Positions 1 to 13,560 are shown, numbered from the stretch's first letter. The stretch is DNA of 64,000 bases from Gnetum montanum (GCA_015680685.1 MNCI01010025.1:13162-77161); one strand, 5' to 3'. Notes: generated by a model not told the origin, from the letters alone. Translations and numbers: made by a program.

Positions 1-2095
1 GTGGATGGGTATGTAGTGTGGGAGCACAGGGGGAAGCTAGGAGGAATAACTCTTGGATATTAGAGAAATATTTTTTTATAATGAAATTTTAAGCTCAAAC
101 TTGATTAAGCTTATTTACTTCTATTTAATGAGTTATTTTTGTTTTCTTACCTTATCATAGCTGCCTAGCTAGTAGTTAATATTATAGTGTGACTTGCATC
201 TCATTTCTTGGAATTTTTTAATTTCTTATTTGAGCCAAGGATTTAAAAATTTTTGTTATTATTGAGTGATTTGAACAACTTTATTTTTCATAGTGTTTAC
301 TCATGTAATGTTTAAGATTTTATGAAATTTTAGTATTTTATTTTAAGTTAATTGAATCTTGCTCAATTTCTAGTTTTCTCATGGGATTTTCTCTCCAAGG
401 GAGATTTGGTAATAGATTTGTTGAATTGAAATTAAGCATTATATTAAAGGATGATTAGTACATGTACCATATGATCAAGATTGCATAGACTAAGTGGCTT
501 TGATATAGCTGAAAATTTGTTTACTTACAAAATAGAATAAAAGTGTTGAATATTTCAATAAAAGTAAAATTTATAGCTAAGCTCATACCACATAATCTTG
601 CGAAATTTATACTAAATGTGATTATGAAACACATAGTTCTCTACAACCACTAAGTTTATTTTGAGGTATTTGGGCCTTGGTATTTCAAGAAACTAGTAAA
701 CATCAAAACTTGAATTTTTGGAAGAACTCTCAGCCTTGTGATTTTCATTGCAAGGAGGAGATAAAAATTTTCATTAAACAAAACTTTTCCTCACAAATAG
801 TTTCTTTAATAAGATAGTAAATAAAGAAATAGTGGTAATCCTAAGTTTCCACTAGCAAAATGACACTTGTTATCTAACAAATAAATCATCATCACATCAG
901 TTATCTATCTTATGTACATTTTCTTAATTATTAATATAGAATTTATTGGAAAATATTCTAAAATAATAAACATTATATACTTTATCATACCACATTTGAT
1001 AAGGATTATTATCATTATCCACTCTTACCAAACATCTGTTGATGATATACATAGATATTCTAGCTGCTTCATTACATAGATACTATGAGACATTCTTCTC
1101 GTTCATCATTTATTGGATTATCTTGAATATAGTTCTATTTTTCCACTTTATAATGCTATTCTACGTAGGTATTCTATCTAATAAGAATAGTCTCTTGATA
1201 CTTGAATCTCTTCATAGATCATAAACTTCATTTGAGATGAACTCATCTCCAGTGTTAGTCATAATAGCTTCGATTTCAGCCCTATTTCAATTTTAATCAT
1301 ATGTTTAATTATCCTAAAATGCTTAAATATCTCAAGATTTTTCTCAATACCTAAGGATATTGCTTCTAAATATCCTCAAGTTTGTAAAATTTTCTTAAAA
1401 AATTATGGCTATTTTATTATTTTATTAGGCTATATTGGTGGTCGCTATGGTTACTAATGGTTATATATGTTATTATCTACAAGTCCTAGGTGATGGTAGT
1501 GATGGCTCTGGCGATGTTCCTTCTCTTCCTCCTACATGTTAGTTAGGCTATTGATTATGATGTTCTACACTTTTTATGTGTTATGGTTGCTAGTTATTGT
1601 TATTTTGTTAGAACTTATGGTTTTAGAGAATATGTGTTGTTTATTATTTTTTATACTATGTAACTATGGCTACTAATGTGGACTACCTAGTTATGTTTGA
1701 CTAGATGATGCTACATTTTAGTTTTAGTCTTCATGTTTCTATCCACCTATGATTTTTAGTTTTATTTTTTTATGTTTTATGTTTTTTTATGTAAATAGTA
1801 AATGTAAGCTATGGATTAAAATAAAATTGATAAGCAAAGTTTCAAAGTAAAACTTATAAAGATTAATGTAATGAAGTAAAAAATGTAATTCAAGATGTAA
1901 AAATAAAAGTATAAATAGTAAATAAGTTTTAAAATGTTAATAATGTGATTGGATGTAAAAATAAAAAATTAAGATGTTGAGTACTTTACTTAGCTTTGGG
2001 CTTAGGAATTGATGATTTTCATTGTTTTGATGGTGATTTATTATTGTTTAACTAAGAGGTTATTGATGAATTGGACACTTTACATAAACACTTGT
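1..2095. other. AT-rich DNA, no gene seen
   Basis: No reading frame here has a recognisable motif or resembles another part of the window. The longest open stretch on the plus strand (1039-1224, 61 codons) is Ile/Phe-rich, as AT-rich random sequence tends to be. If the gag to the right belonged to a complete minus-strand element, protease and pol should lie here, but none is readable. Confidence 0.6.
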
Positions 2096-4280
2096 GATGA
2101 TACCCTTATTATGAAAGGGATTCTTGAACTCAAGGAAGTTGAAGCTTGATTATTATGAGGGGGTACTTAAACTACAAATAACTCCATAGAAATTTTAGAT
2201 CCATTAGGAATATTGATCATGGATTTGTTATACACTTACATTGGTTGGTTTTAGGACCTCATGGAATTGGATGCATTTAGAACTAATTCTCCACTATCAA
2301 TCATCTTTTAAAAATCATCCTTTAAGGTCAAGAAAAAATTACTATCATGGCTAGGGAGTTGATGCTAGTGATAGAACCTATATACATAAAATTATTTAGG
2401 AATTTTTAGATTATCTTTTATAGCTACACTTAGATTCTTAGCCATCTTACATAAATGATCATGTCTTTTGCGAGCAGTCCTTGATAGTTACTTGAGTTGG
2501 ATATGACTAACTTTAAGTAATTTATTGAAGATATTATATGATTCCATTGATAGCTTGGTGTAATAAGATTGGTCCTTATGCTCAAAGTTTTATTTTGATG
2601 GGTTAGATGCAATAGAAGTACCTGAGGTCGATGGCTAGGATGTGGTGCTAGGGAATTTGGGTTGAGACATTTTCTGCCCCTTTTTTGATTTTGCATCCTT
2701 GGCCATGATGGCTATAGATACATGAGTTTTTTTATCATTGTTCCTATTCCTCTTCGTATGTTGGTTCTTATAGGTTATTTTAGTTGGATCATTGCTAGCT
2801 TCTATGACATCAACTATATTCTTGATTTGGGAAAAGGCTTGATTGAGTGACTAAGGATCTAAGTAATATAGTTTCAATTTAATAAAGTCATTGAATGTTT
2901 TCTCGAATATAGCCAAAAGCTAGGTTTCAATGATAGATTTGGAAATTTCATTAATAGTTGCATTCCATCTTTGAATGAACTCTTGGAGTAGCTCAAGGGA
3001 TCCTAGTATTACTTTCATAAGCTGGTATAAGGTTGTATTAGGCTTTAGGTTACTTTCATAAACTGTGTTATTAAGTCATCATGGGAGGAGATAGAACCTT
3101 TGGGTAATGTGTAGTACTATTCTAAAGCCTTTTCTAATAAGAACATAGGGAAGATATGTAGCATAATGTATGGCCAAGCTTGCAGCAAAAGATATTTAGA
3201 ATGGAAGATGATGAGATGTGTGTTGGAATCACCTTCACCATTATACTTGGTGAAATGGAGGATGAAGATGACTATGGGTAAATTTATTTAAGGAATAGTT
3301 GGGATAATGGGATCATCATGATAGAATTCCATTAACATTTTGGTTGTATTGGCCTTAAGATTTTGTAGCTATTTAGTAAGTTTCTAGATCATTTGAAAGG
3401 CTTGATCCAAGCCTTGTGGAGCTCTTGAGGGCTACACTAGTGGTTGGACAATTTGTGGCCATGAAATGGACAATGGTATGGATTGGAGAGGTTGATTGAC
3501 TATTGTTGCAAAGGGATTGAACATAGAAAATGATGTTTTGCATATGAAAATGGTGAATTAAAGGGGTATTAGTGATAAACAGGTTACAATAAATACATGG
3601 AATTTAAGGTTTAAAAGAGGAATTGGTCAAAACTATAAAGGATTGGAGAACTAAGGGGATTATTAGTGGAGGATAGAGCATTATGAAAAAATATGTTTAG
3701 GTAAAAATAGAAGCAAACAAGGAAGTGAGTTGAGAGGTTTGATTCATAGAGTTCACAAGAGATGCTTGGTTTATTACTAAGATGGAAGGAAAAGGATTGA
3801 ACATAGGTACTTTGGGGACGAATCACTATGAATGATCTTCTAGGTAAGAAATGAGCTCAAAATAAGTTCCAAAATCATCTTAGTCTTCTTGATCATGCTT
3901 TAAAATAGCCTTCTTACTTACTTTGACCTCATTTTCTACATCCACTAGGTTTGCCAACATGCACTTGTGAAATTCAAACATTTTGATATGATTATAAGGA
4001 GAGGGAATATACTCCTTCCTATTTTAGCGAATAATTTTAAATTGATGCTTAAATTCGAACTCCTTGCATGGGATTTTTAAACCAACTTGAATTTTTCTAC
4101 ATAGATAAAATTATAATAGTCTTCATTAATGTTCACATGAGCTAGGTTGAGTCCTTGGCACTTAAGAGACTACCTGCACTCTACTATAGCTAGGTTCTTA
4201 AGGTTATAGATGCTAGTAGATTTCTAGTTTGAGATCATATTAACAATGTTATGTCATAGAATGTTCGACACAAAAGCCAT
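2096..4280 (-). pseudogene. gag: Decayed gag of a Tat-like Ty3/gypsy element (element H)
   Basis: Read on the minus strand, this matches segment by segment the gags at 35.4-38.0 kb and 56.0-59.0 kb. The proposed start at 4280 aligns with the starts of both homologues. In order it shows a region ending NRKEYIPSP (NRKEFVPTP in element B), FYHDD, FTKYNGEGDSN, then KLYYLDP and LNQAF in the middle, and LTLKDDF.KMIDSGELVLNA near the C terminus, where a zinc knuckle should lie. The knuckle cysteines are not visible. Several in-frame stops and at least one frameshift make it non-functional. Gag would package the element's RNA in cytoplasmic virus-like particles. No LTR or pol can be assigned to this copy. 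Confidence 0.8.
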
Positions 4281-5835
4281 AAATAGAAAAAAATGTAGGG
4301 ATTGGGTAAATGTGTTGTAAGCTTTAAGAACATGAATGAGGAATTAGATGTAGATTCTACATTGTAGTAGCATAAAATGTGCAATAATGTGTAGTGCAAA
4401 TACTACAATAGTGCAGAAACTATGACAACATGAATGATGAATGAAGTATAAATATAAATTCAGAAATAAAAAAATAAAATCAATTGTAACTATAAGAACA
4501 TCATATTAAACATAGCATTTTAAGCATAACATTTTTAAGAAAATTTTGGGGTTTTTGGAAAAATAAGAGTAGAGTTTAAGAATTTGGACAGCCAAATGTT
4601 AGCATATTTCTAGAACTTTTACTACATGGAGACCTTATTAAAAAGAAAAAAATGTTGGTACAAGAAGACAAGAAACAAAAATACCAAGGTTTTTAAAAGT
4701 TGGTATCATGAATCACTTAAAAGATCTCCTATACACTTCCTACTATTTCATAACTCCTATGTTCCTATGTTGTAAAATTGTGGAAGTTGAATCAAATGGA
4801 GGATTATGGGTTACATGGAATTAATTACCAAAATTATGATGAAGAACACACTACATGAATTCACTCTTAAGTGATAAATATAACTATAATATTATTTAAG
4901 AATCTCTAATACCATTCAATACAATTTAATAGAATAATTCCAATTCACTCTAAATCTCTAAATCTTTTCTAGAAATTTCCTCTATATAATTTTCTATTAT
5001 TTTTTCTCCTTCCTCTTTTTAGTGAATGCTTTATAATCTCACTTTAATTTAGAATTGAAATGAATTTATTTTATTGTTAGAATAACATTTGACTAATTCC
5101 TATGACTTGGGTGTGAGCCACACAAGTTCGCATCTCACAAATTGAAGATGAATTGTGAAGCTAATTGATCACTGCTAGTGATTACGATGAGTAGTCTCCA
5201 TTAATCATTTTGAATGGTTAAATAATTAAATACCAATGGTATAAAGAGAATTTATTCTTAAAGGGTGACTTGCACTAATGAATTTCCAATTTCTATTCAA
5301 AAATAAATTGTAACAAGCTATAGGCTATAACTAGTGAAAATTGTATGAGCTACAAGCTACTATGGGTCACATGAGCTTGTAGTTCATCTCCAAACTTGAA
5401 TTCAACTTCCATGTGCTATTTTATCTCTATTTTCAACTAAATTCACTTATTTTATCTCTATTCCTTCTTCTAAAATTTAGTTCTTGCTATCATAGAATGG
5501 ATGCTCTTCCTTCTAGAGTTCAAGGATCATTCTCATAATTTGAGAACTAACTCCTATCCTTGTGACTATGGGTTGTGAGTAATACATGTTGCATGAGGTC
5601 ATAGTTGTATATCCATAATCATAACACTTGAAGAATCCAAGTTAAAAGGGACATTATTCATTTTCTAACATAGCCTCGAACTGCCTCCTTATCATCTTGA
5701 GAAAAGAGAGTAGAAGAATGCATGTAAATTAATAAATAATACAATAAATTAGACAGTATAAGATTAACAAACATATATCATAATGCCTCATGTGTATACA
5801 AAAACAAGAGAATAAATAGAGGAAGAAGAGAAAAA
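4281..5835. other. AT-rich DNA, no gene seen
   Basis: This should contain the leader and 5' LTR of element H, but neither the TGAAACACC/CTACA termini nor GCTAY hairpins are recognisable. A short segment near 5310-5375 repeats the words 'agctacaagctac' and 'gagcttgtag', which reads as local low complexity. Nothing else stands out. Confidence 0.5.
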
Positions 5836-7105
5836 AATGGTTAGGTTGGTAGAGCTAAGCTATCCACTAGAGGAGGTACAAGAGCATCTACAAAAGAAGA
5901 AGTTTGAGAAGCATCCTATTCAAGCTCCTTGTTCATGAAATCCTCATGTATGACCTCATCATACACTTAGTCTACAAGGCTAGATGGTCAAACTTGCTTA
6001 TCATTAGTGATAGGTAAGCCGATCGGTATGAACTCTAGATCCATCTACTCATCAAGCTTCAAAGGGATGAAAGAGTGCTACAACTCCCTCAACTAGAAGA
6101 ATATGTGATAGCCAAGGATCTTCATATTAGAGGCCAGTCAATACTGCCTCCTCTCCAATTGGTTACATCAAGTATTTATAAGAGTCTCCATTTCATTACA
6201 AGGTATAAGAAGATTGGCCTTAAATGCATCCAAATGGGTCATTATCTATGCTTTAGCTCCTACCAAAGCTTGATCACAAGCTACTACATCATAATACTAG
6301 GACTACTACTACTGCGCCTTTACATTATAGGTCTCCCAAGAAACCTTTCCCCAATCACCAAGGAAAAATGGGTTAAGAATCTATTTGACATTCTCATATC
6401 ATATCTATGATAGCCACTGGTTATAGGAGATGCATCCTAGATTTTGGAATTGATCCTCTCACCAAGAAATAATCTTATTGATGGGCATGGTTGGTGGAAA
6501 AATCTAGAAATGTTGACATAATGCCAAGATCACTGATGGAAAATGAACTTCATTGGTATTTCAAACCAACAACTTTATCCTAGACATAATGATAAATGGA
6601 TAATTGAGGCTACAAAAATCCTCTAAGTCACTCATAACCATCATGTTAAACACCATGACATCCATGAAGTGAGAACTAACGAAGACATTCATGATCACTT
6701 CCCTAGCAAGAGCCCTCCTCTTTAAAGAAAGGTTTTTGTAGTATCACAATGTTTGATCCGTTACAACTTTGGAAAAAATCTCTAGTAACTATGTTTTATT
6801 TTTCAAAGATGCCATCACAAAATGTTGTTGATTCACTCAAACCTACATCTTAGGGACCTCACCAATAAGGACCTCATTGATGGCATAGGGATTACCATTA
6901 ATTTTGAAGGTCCATGATGTGGTTAAGGTCCTTTCAAACATTAGATAAAAGTGATGTGCCTCTTACTCTTAAAATTCCTTACCTCCCATTAATACAAAGT
7001 TAAGGTTATAGGTAATCAAAGATGTAGCTACTAGTAAGTTGAGAAGTTTCATCAAAGGCTTAAAGTTCTTAGGTGCCCTCAATAAAATTGTAGGAAACTT
7101 TGCCT
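5836..7105 (-). pseudogene. Unidentified decayed gene, one continuous reading frame
   Basis: On the minus strand one frame runs about 1.27 kb from 7105 to a terminal TAA near 5836. I find no frameshift but more than twenty internal stops. Between stops the translation is protein-like rather than AT-noise, for example NGNPYAINEVLIGEVPK, LARE.I.NVFVSSHFMDV, IMTHLDAFKANLLIP and an acidic C terminus (VYDEVIHEDFMNKELE). Most stops are TAG or TGA where Trp, Gln or Arg codons are one C-to-T change away. I do not recognise the protein: no RT, integrase, transposase DDE or HAD motif is visible. It could be an extra ORF of a decayed retroelement or a captured host gene. That it was once coding is fairly sure; its function is unknown. 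Confidence 0.6.
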
Positions 7106-10005
7106 CTTGCTACTCATGCTCGAGATGGTCCATTTGCTTCCTATGGATGTTCTCTTGTTATCCCTCTTGAGCATGTCTCTATGCTATTGAATCCACCAAT
7201 GCTGATGCCTATCCCTACGTATGAGTCTTCTTGTGTTGAGAAGCATGAGGAGTTGCTTACGATAGATAAAGAATTAGTACAATGTACAAAACAATGTAAA
7301 AATAATACCTAGGCTGGAAACAACATGGTAACATAATGAAAATACTTAATGAATATGTAAAATAAATCCAACAAAATTCATGAACATTCAAAACACTTTA
7401 AATAATTTCATAAACCAATTAAAAAAAATTTCAACAATGTTGATGCCCCCAAAAAAGTATATGTTGTTCCCAATGTAGCATAAATAAGTAAAGTGATGTA
7501 AGTTAAGAAATTAAAGATAAAGGCTAAATTTGAAAACTTAAATGCTTAACAATGAAAAACATTTCCATATGAATAAATGGAGGAAAAAGAAAGAAGAAAA
7601 AAATTATAGCACTCATGACTAAAAATTGATACTTTCTCACTCTTCCATTGTTACATATTTATGGCATCATATACTTTCATTTAATTCACCTTTTCTTCTA
7701 CAATCTTGATACAATAAGAAACTTCAAATTCACTAGTTTTGTACTATGGTACCAAATCACTATCACAACATAGTGGATTAGTGAGCTACTTGCCATGTCA
7801 AGTAAAATACTATTTAGGTTTCTAGTCTATGCTAGTGCTTTGGATGATTTAGTTGACAACTCAAAACTAATGAGACTTTTATGTGGAATGTACTTCACAT
7901 TAATACATAACATGAAATGCAAGGATTTGAGGCCTAAATCTAGGTTGTTTATTCTTATCATTAGGACGACTTTCATGTCAAAAAGTAAATACTATGAAGA
8001 AATTCTAGTATCTATGTTATTGTCTTATGTACTACATTGCTAAGAAAAGGAACTATAATTATACTAAATACATAATGAAAACTCTAATGAGTCATGAGAA
8101 AAAACATAGGCATTTGTGCCTCTCATGTGGTATTTTAGTTGCAACTTTGATTATGAGGGTAAATAGAGCCAATGTAGAAAATAAAGTTGAAGGCCCCAAA
8201 TATTAACCTTATGATGGTATCTAGAATTCCATAGATTAAATTTCAACATGAAAAATGCAAAGTAAATAAAAAAATGAAGTAAATACCAACTAAAATTCCC
8301 AATTGCACCTAGAGAGAATAGATATAATTCATGGGTGCTCACAATAACATGCAATGGAAAAACCACCAAGGAACCCAATAAAATTAGGGAATTTGGGATC
8401 TACCTTTAGCATATTGAATGGAGGAAGAAGCACAGAGGTTAGTATCTACAACTACACACCTAAGTAGATGCTCAACCTATTCTTGGTTTAGACCTGTGGC
8501 ACTATGTGAGGAAAAATGAATCATAAAATTACTTATACACCTTTATATTTTTTACTTTTTTAATCTAGTTTTGACTGACTACATGTTACATCCTATCATT
8601 ATATGATAATGAAATATTTAAATTAATTTTTGAGGTGCAACCAACTATAGTTTGCATCTATTTGCATTTAAGAATCTAGATGTTATAGCTACACACTATT
8701 TCGAGAGACCATTTGTAAAATGTTAAAGTGTAGTACACTATGAGTTATAGGCATTTTCATTATTCAAGGAACCAAAATTCTAAACTTTTCAAGTATGATA
8801 GGCTATGGGTGAGAGTAGGTTACACTAATAAATTGAACCAATGTCTAGAAATTGTGATGTAAAGGGGATGTGATTTGCACCCTATCGTAGACACTCAACT
8901 TTCAAAAGTAAGTCTAAGGTAATCATGGCTCATAGTTAGTATCATAGTTAGACTATGAGGGACTGTGAGTTCCACCATATCCACACTTGCTAATCCTAAA
9001 TACTTCTATAGTTAAGGTAAAGGAAACAAGATAAAAAATGGAGGTAAAAATAGGGAAAAGCAGCAAAATAAAGAAAAATCTTTGTGATAGAAGAATAACT
9101 AAGGTGTTAGTGCTTTAGTAAGCATCAAGACATTGGACTAACATTAATTTAATTAACTTTTAAATAAAAATATGAATGAAAGGAATTACCACATTAGATA
9201 TTCATGAGAACTATTTACCAACTTATCCATATCTTATAGCACTACACCTCTCAAAAATAAGTGGCCTTCCCTACTTAAAGTAGTTGTTGGTGATGGAGAC
9301 TCCTCATGCATTGATATGGGTAATATTATCTTATGGTCATTAATAATAGGAAGCTTATCATCCAAAATAATACATATCTTAACACATATGTTTCTTCTTT
9401 TTTGTAAGGAAATTATTACGATTATGGGATCGCTACACTACGATCAGAACATGATCCATGAAGATGGAAACTTTGCTTGTTGTTAAGATGAGATACAATT
9501 TTTCATTAAAGGGACACTCTTAGATCTATACAATTGCAATAGGTTACGATTTCTTGCTATACAACCAATAGAACATGGTTTGTAAACAACAGAAAATTTT
9601 TTCCTAGTACAAGTTCAATCCCTATATAGGTCATTCCTCATGAGGACCTTGAAGGTTTATGTTTTATATCTCAAGATGTCTCTTATCCCACATTCCTAGT
9701 TAAGTAATACTTAGAGCCTCAAGTTTGTCAAGAAATAACATATTGAGCTAACAATATGGATAGTGAAAATCAAAACAAGTGTCCCACTTTCCAATTGGAA
9801 AAATAACAAAATATTACTATGGGATATAATTCCATCATCTAACCATTGTTCAATTCATTTTTAACATAAATAAGATTTGTAAATATATGACATAAGGCAA
9901 GTTAAGTTTCGATCAATTAACTCATTGAATCACTAAATATCATGAAAGATATGTTGCCATAGAGACTACTAAAGAATTGAAAACAATAATGATGATTATC
10001 ATGCA
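7106..10005. other. AT-rich DNA, no gene seen
   Basis: No gene, RNA or terminal repeat is recognisable. Open stretches such as 7100-7312 and 7795-8043 on the plus strand lack any motif. The last 110 bases (about 9900-10005) resemble 23490-23610 next to the second copy of the LTR that follows, so this end may belong to the same repeat family. Confidence 0.55.
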
Positions 10006-10582
10006 TGTGACATCCCATTCCCAGATGTCATGGAAAATGTCAAATATACATTATATAAGAAAATAGATGTAATAATATAATATAGAAAATGTGAAATATG
10101 TGTAACATTCAACATTAAGCGTAAAGAAAATAATAGGAAAAATGTCATAAGAAAAAAGAGAAAAGAATAATTTATAGAGGCAAAATGGTATATCTAGATC
10201 ATGCTTTGGTTATTCCCTAGGATTTTTTTTACCTTTAGAATCTATTCCTTATAGGTAATCCAACACTACCATCATAGTTAGGCCTATAACCAACTATAAG
10301 GGATGGCCAATCCTCTTCTTGTTCTATTTTACCCAACTCCCATTACTTACCTTTAATGGCTTTGTAAATCAATGATGATATGACCTCTAATGTCTAGTTA
10401 TAAATACCTTAGGTTAAATCCCCAAACATCACCCTGAAATACATGTCCGTTATTACAATACACCCTTTTAGGTCTTAATTATAGCTACTCTTCTAGGTCT
10501 TTTCATGCTAATCTTAAGATTATTTATGAAGAGGCATCATCTTTATTATGTAGTAACACCATTTGGGAATGGGAACATTATA
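10006..10582 (-). mobile_element. LTR D1, probably the 3' LTR of a minus-strand gypsy element
   Basis: This 577-bp segment has imperfect inverted ends: TGTGACATCCCATTCC at the left, and GGGAATGGGAACATTATA at the right, corresponding to ATGGGAATGTTACA in the second copy. Its right third, from 'ttataaatacctta' onward, matches 23187-23371. The sequence just to the right reads on the minus strand as a purine-rich tract, which places internal sequence to the right and makes this a 3' LTR of a minus-strand element. The outer ends are inferred from the inverted termini, not from a duplicated target site. Confidence 0.6.
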
Positions 10583-10650
10583 ATCTACCCCCTTTAGGTT
10601 TCATTCATCCTTGAATGAATCCATGTTCATTATCTTTTTCTAGATTGAAT
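10583..10650 (-). other. Polypurine tract and possible pol C-terminal remnant beside LTR D1
   Basis: On the minus strand this reads AACATGGATTCATTCAAGG, then a purine-rich AAAGGGGGTAGAT directly against the LTR. Its translation, MDSFKDE.NLKGVDY, recalls the 'DEF.LKG' tail that many chromovirus-type gypsy polyproteins carry just before the 3' LTR. The tract is clear; the family assignment is inference from a very short segment. Confidence 0.4.
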
Positions 10651-10999
10651 GCTCCTATTATGATTCTATGCTCTAATAATTTGATTTCTTCTTTATTCTT
10701 GAAGTTGTCTTTTGCTTATTCTACAAAAAAACTATATGTGAGAAGAATATATGGGAATTTAAATATTAATTTTTTAATACTTACCTTATTTTCTAAGATA
10801 ATGGCAAGATGTAAATTAAAGATCTACCAACCACCAATCACCAGTCCAAAGTGACATAAAGTGCAACACATATTTGGTTGTACAAGTGAAGGTAGGGCAA
10901 ATACTTATTCCAAACATCCATTATCTTAAATATTTATGCTTATATAATTAAAATATAAATTAAATAAAAAATAAAATTATAAATAAAAGTAAGGATGAG
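10651..10999. other. AT-rich DNA, nothing recognised
   Basis: If LTR D1 ends a minus-strand element, integrase should lie here. I cannot read any integrase motif. Confidence 0.4.
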
Positions 11000-12180
11000 A
11001 TACTTTTTAATATTGATTAACCCTAGAAATTAATGGAAAGAATTGTAGTTCTACCATAAGTGGTATATGATCAGATAGTCTTGTTCAAGATGGAAGGGCT
11101 TGATCTTGCTTCCTCTTAACTTATTATTTAGAAATTAACTCTAGTAACTTGGTAAGTTTAAAAAACTTGGTATTGTACCAAATATAATCTAGAATATCAA
11201 TGAAGAATGATGTTGATTCATCTTCACTAATCGTGGTAGAGTAATTACTGAATTGTAGTTCTTGATGAGTACTATCCATCAACATCATTTGTTCATGAAT
11301 TTTAGGATTTAATTTATCTATTGAATACTTGAGGTAAAAAAGTATGTACTAGCCAATGAAATTACATGTTGAATTGATGGAAACATCCTCTTCATATCAT
11401 GTTCATCTTCCAAGGATTCTTTCACATATCCATATTTTAAGAATTGATAAACACTACTTCCAAATTTTGCATGAAAGTATCCAAAAAGGACAAATGATAC
11501 TAGGTTGATATCACTTAGGAATAACTTATTCTTCAAACTTTATTTTATTTACTTAATCAAGTTATTCCTAGGTTGATAATCACTTAGGAATAACTTATTG
11601 ACATAGTCTAACATCTGAATATGTTGATTTGTCAATCAAATGTGTGTTAACTATGCATACACATGTTCATAATAAATAGATTTTTAGTATCAATGCCACA
11701 ACTATGTGACTTCTTTAAAAATTTAACCATTCTTTCTTTTCCATGATTTGAAGTTTTGGAATTTCAAAGATCATATCTCCTAAACTCAATTTGAATCTTT
11801 GTACTAATTCAAACATAGCTTCTTTATAAAAGATCATGAAACTATCCATGTAGTGATTTTTATAGTTGGATAATTTATATGGCTTGAAAGAAGAAATTTC
11901 ACAAGACCCTTTTTGGTTGTAAATACCTTTGTATCTTTTCTTTCCCATGTCCAATAGGAATTGGTATAGGAATTCCTATGATAAGACTTCTTGTAGGTAT
12001 AGCAGAGGTTGTCCTTCATTGGCTAGGAATCTTGCAAGCATGTTGTAAGTTTCAATTGATATACATTTTTTTGATCATTCATGTTCACCAACTAATTAAC
12101 TAATTTTGGGTTGGTAACATCTAGCTACTTACCTAGATTCTTAACAACCTTTCTACCCTCCTTAGGATACTGACTTTAGC
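11000..12180 (-). pseudogene. Unidentified decayed coding region
   Basis: Minus-strand translation is protein-like over about 1.2 kb with a few frame changes. From 12180 leftward one frame gives LDVTNPKLVN and TTCLQDS.PMKDNLCYTYKK; it shifts near 11950 to MGKKRYKGIYNQKGSCEISS and LSLGDMIFEIPKLQIMEKKEW. Another frame (11536-11130) gives MKNKLFLSDINLVSFVLFGY, ESLEDEHDMKRMFPSIQHVI and STTISEDESTSFFIDILDYI. I do not recognise the family and see no catalytic motif. It may be one gene or two fragments. It lies to the right of LTR D1, where a minus-strand element's internal region would be expected, but nothing here looks like pol. Confidence 0.4.
11500..11600 (+). repeat. Short direct repeat
   Basis: 'ctaggttgata(a)tcactta' followed by 'ggaataacttatt' occurs at 11500-11530 and again at 11568-11599, about 68 bp apart, differing by a single inserted A. 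It looks like a recent local duplication inside the decayed coding region. Confidence 0.7.
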
Positions 12181-13189
12181 AATGTAACTAATGATACATT
12201 TGGGGTCAGTACTCTACAATTATCTATCTATAGAGGTAAGAACTTAGTCCTAAGGCTCAAGATGACCTAAAAATTAAAATTGTTATTCCAAATAATTAAA
12301 TTGTTAGGAATGATTAGTTACTCTAGGTTATGGCCTCTTAAGGCTGAATTTTACAATATCCTATAATATCTTGGGCACTTGGATGATAAATTTGATCTCA
12401 TAATTGAGTTTAGGAGGATGAAAAATGTTTCAAATGACTATTTATATGTTACAAATGAACATCATATGTTCAAGTTACACTATAAATAGAAAATCTAAAG
12501 ATCGTGAGGAACCTTGTTAGGAAAGAAATGAAAACTAATTTTTGGAGCTTTATGCGGTTGATTTGACTTTACTATTATGTTCAAAAGGTATAAATCTATA
12601 GGAAATGACTCTTTGTTTGCAGAAAAGGGCTTCTAAAACTAAACGTCATGGCTTTTTTAAGTTCAAAACTTTAGGCACAAAAATTGAGACTTCTCAAGAG
12701 ATCACCCATCCTAATACTACTCTAAGAGAAGCACACTTCATTATGGAATTTTTATTTCAAATACTTCTAACACACCAATTCTATTATTTTAAAAATATTT
12801 TTTCCATTTGGTATTTAATGTTTCACATCCTAAATTTTTTTCAACCATTGACAAATTTTCATCTACAAGTAGGCACTAAAGAAGGTGAGAAAAGCGGTGG
12901 TGGGCAAGGAGTGCTATGCCAATGGAGATGGTGGGAAAGAAATGCAGCAATAGTGGTAAGCAAGGTAGTAAAAAGTGCAGATTAGTGGAGAGGGTTTTAG
13001 GCCTAGTAGTGTTGTGTGTTAGTGTTAACAGCCCTAATGATCCACTATTACTTGTGCTACTAACCATGACCTACATGGCTTACATTGCCTGTGTAGCCTA
13101 CATAGCTAGCATTGCTTGCATGGTCCACTATGGACCGAACGACCTACTTCTAGGTTAATGCAGTGTCAGAAATCGCTATCATGGAATAA
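12181..13189. other. No supported gene
   Basis: A plus-strand frame of 126 codons (12605-12985) is open, but its translation is composition-driven (Phe/His-rich, then Gly/Trp-rich) with no motif, so I do not call it. Around 13062-13125 the words 'ctacatggcttac', 'gtagcctacatagc' and 'agcattgcttgcatgg' form a loose short-word repeat. Confidence 0.4.
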
Positions 13190-13560
13190 CATAAGCTATT
13201 GGTACTGATGTAGACATGATGGTAGTTGAGAGGATCATGTTCAGGTTGTTGTAGATAGTGGAGACAATTATGCTAGGAGATAGAAGTTGGTAGTGGCGAT
13301 GGTAAGTAGGAGGTGGCAGATGATGGCAGATAATAGATGACATCATTGATGGAGGTAAGAAGGTGAAAGATGATGGCACCACTGGTAGGTAGGGAGGTTG
13401 ATGATGGTAGCATTGGTAGAGGTAGGGAGGTAGAAGTAGTAGTGGTGTGGGTGGTGAGGACCATGGTTGAAGGTAGAAGGAAGCACAGTGGTGGGGATGT
13501 AAGAAGCACTAGTGATAATATTGGTTGGTGGTGGATAACAAAGGTGGAGCGGCATGATGT
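13190..13560 (+). repeat. Purine-biased GGT/GAT-rich low-complexity tract
   Basis: The plus strand is dominated by GGTAG, GATGG and GAGG words ('ggtagtggcgatggtaag', 'gatgatggcagataatag'), continuing weakly to about 13900. This composition keeps several frames open on both strands (His/Thr/Ser/Pro-rich on the minus strand), which is why apparent ORFs cluster here. It is best read as a degenerate microsatellite. Confidence 0.6.

Noticed and set aside
12605-12985. 126-codon plus-strand frame
   Set aside because: Composition changes midway from Phe-rich to Gly/Trp-rich as the DNA enters a purine-rich low-complexity tract; no domain visible.
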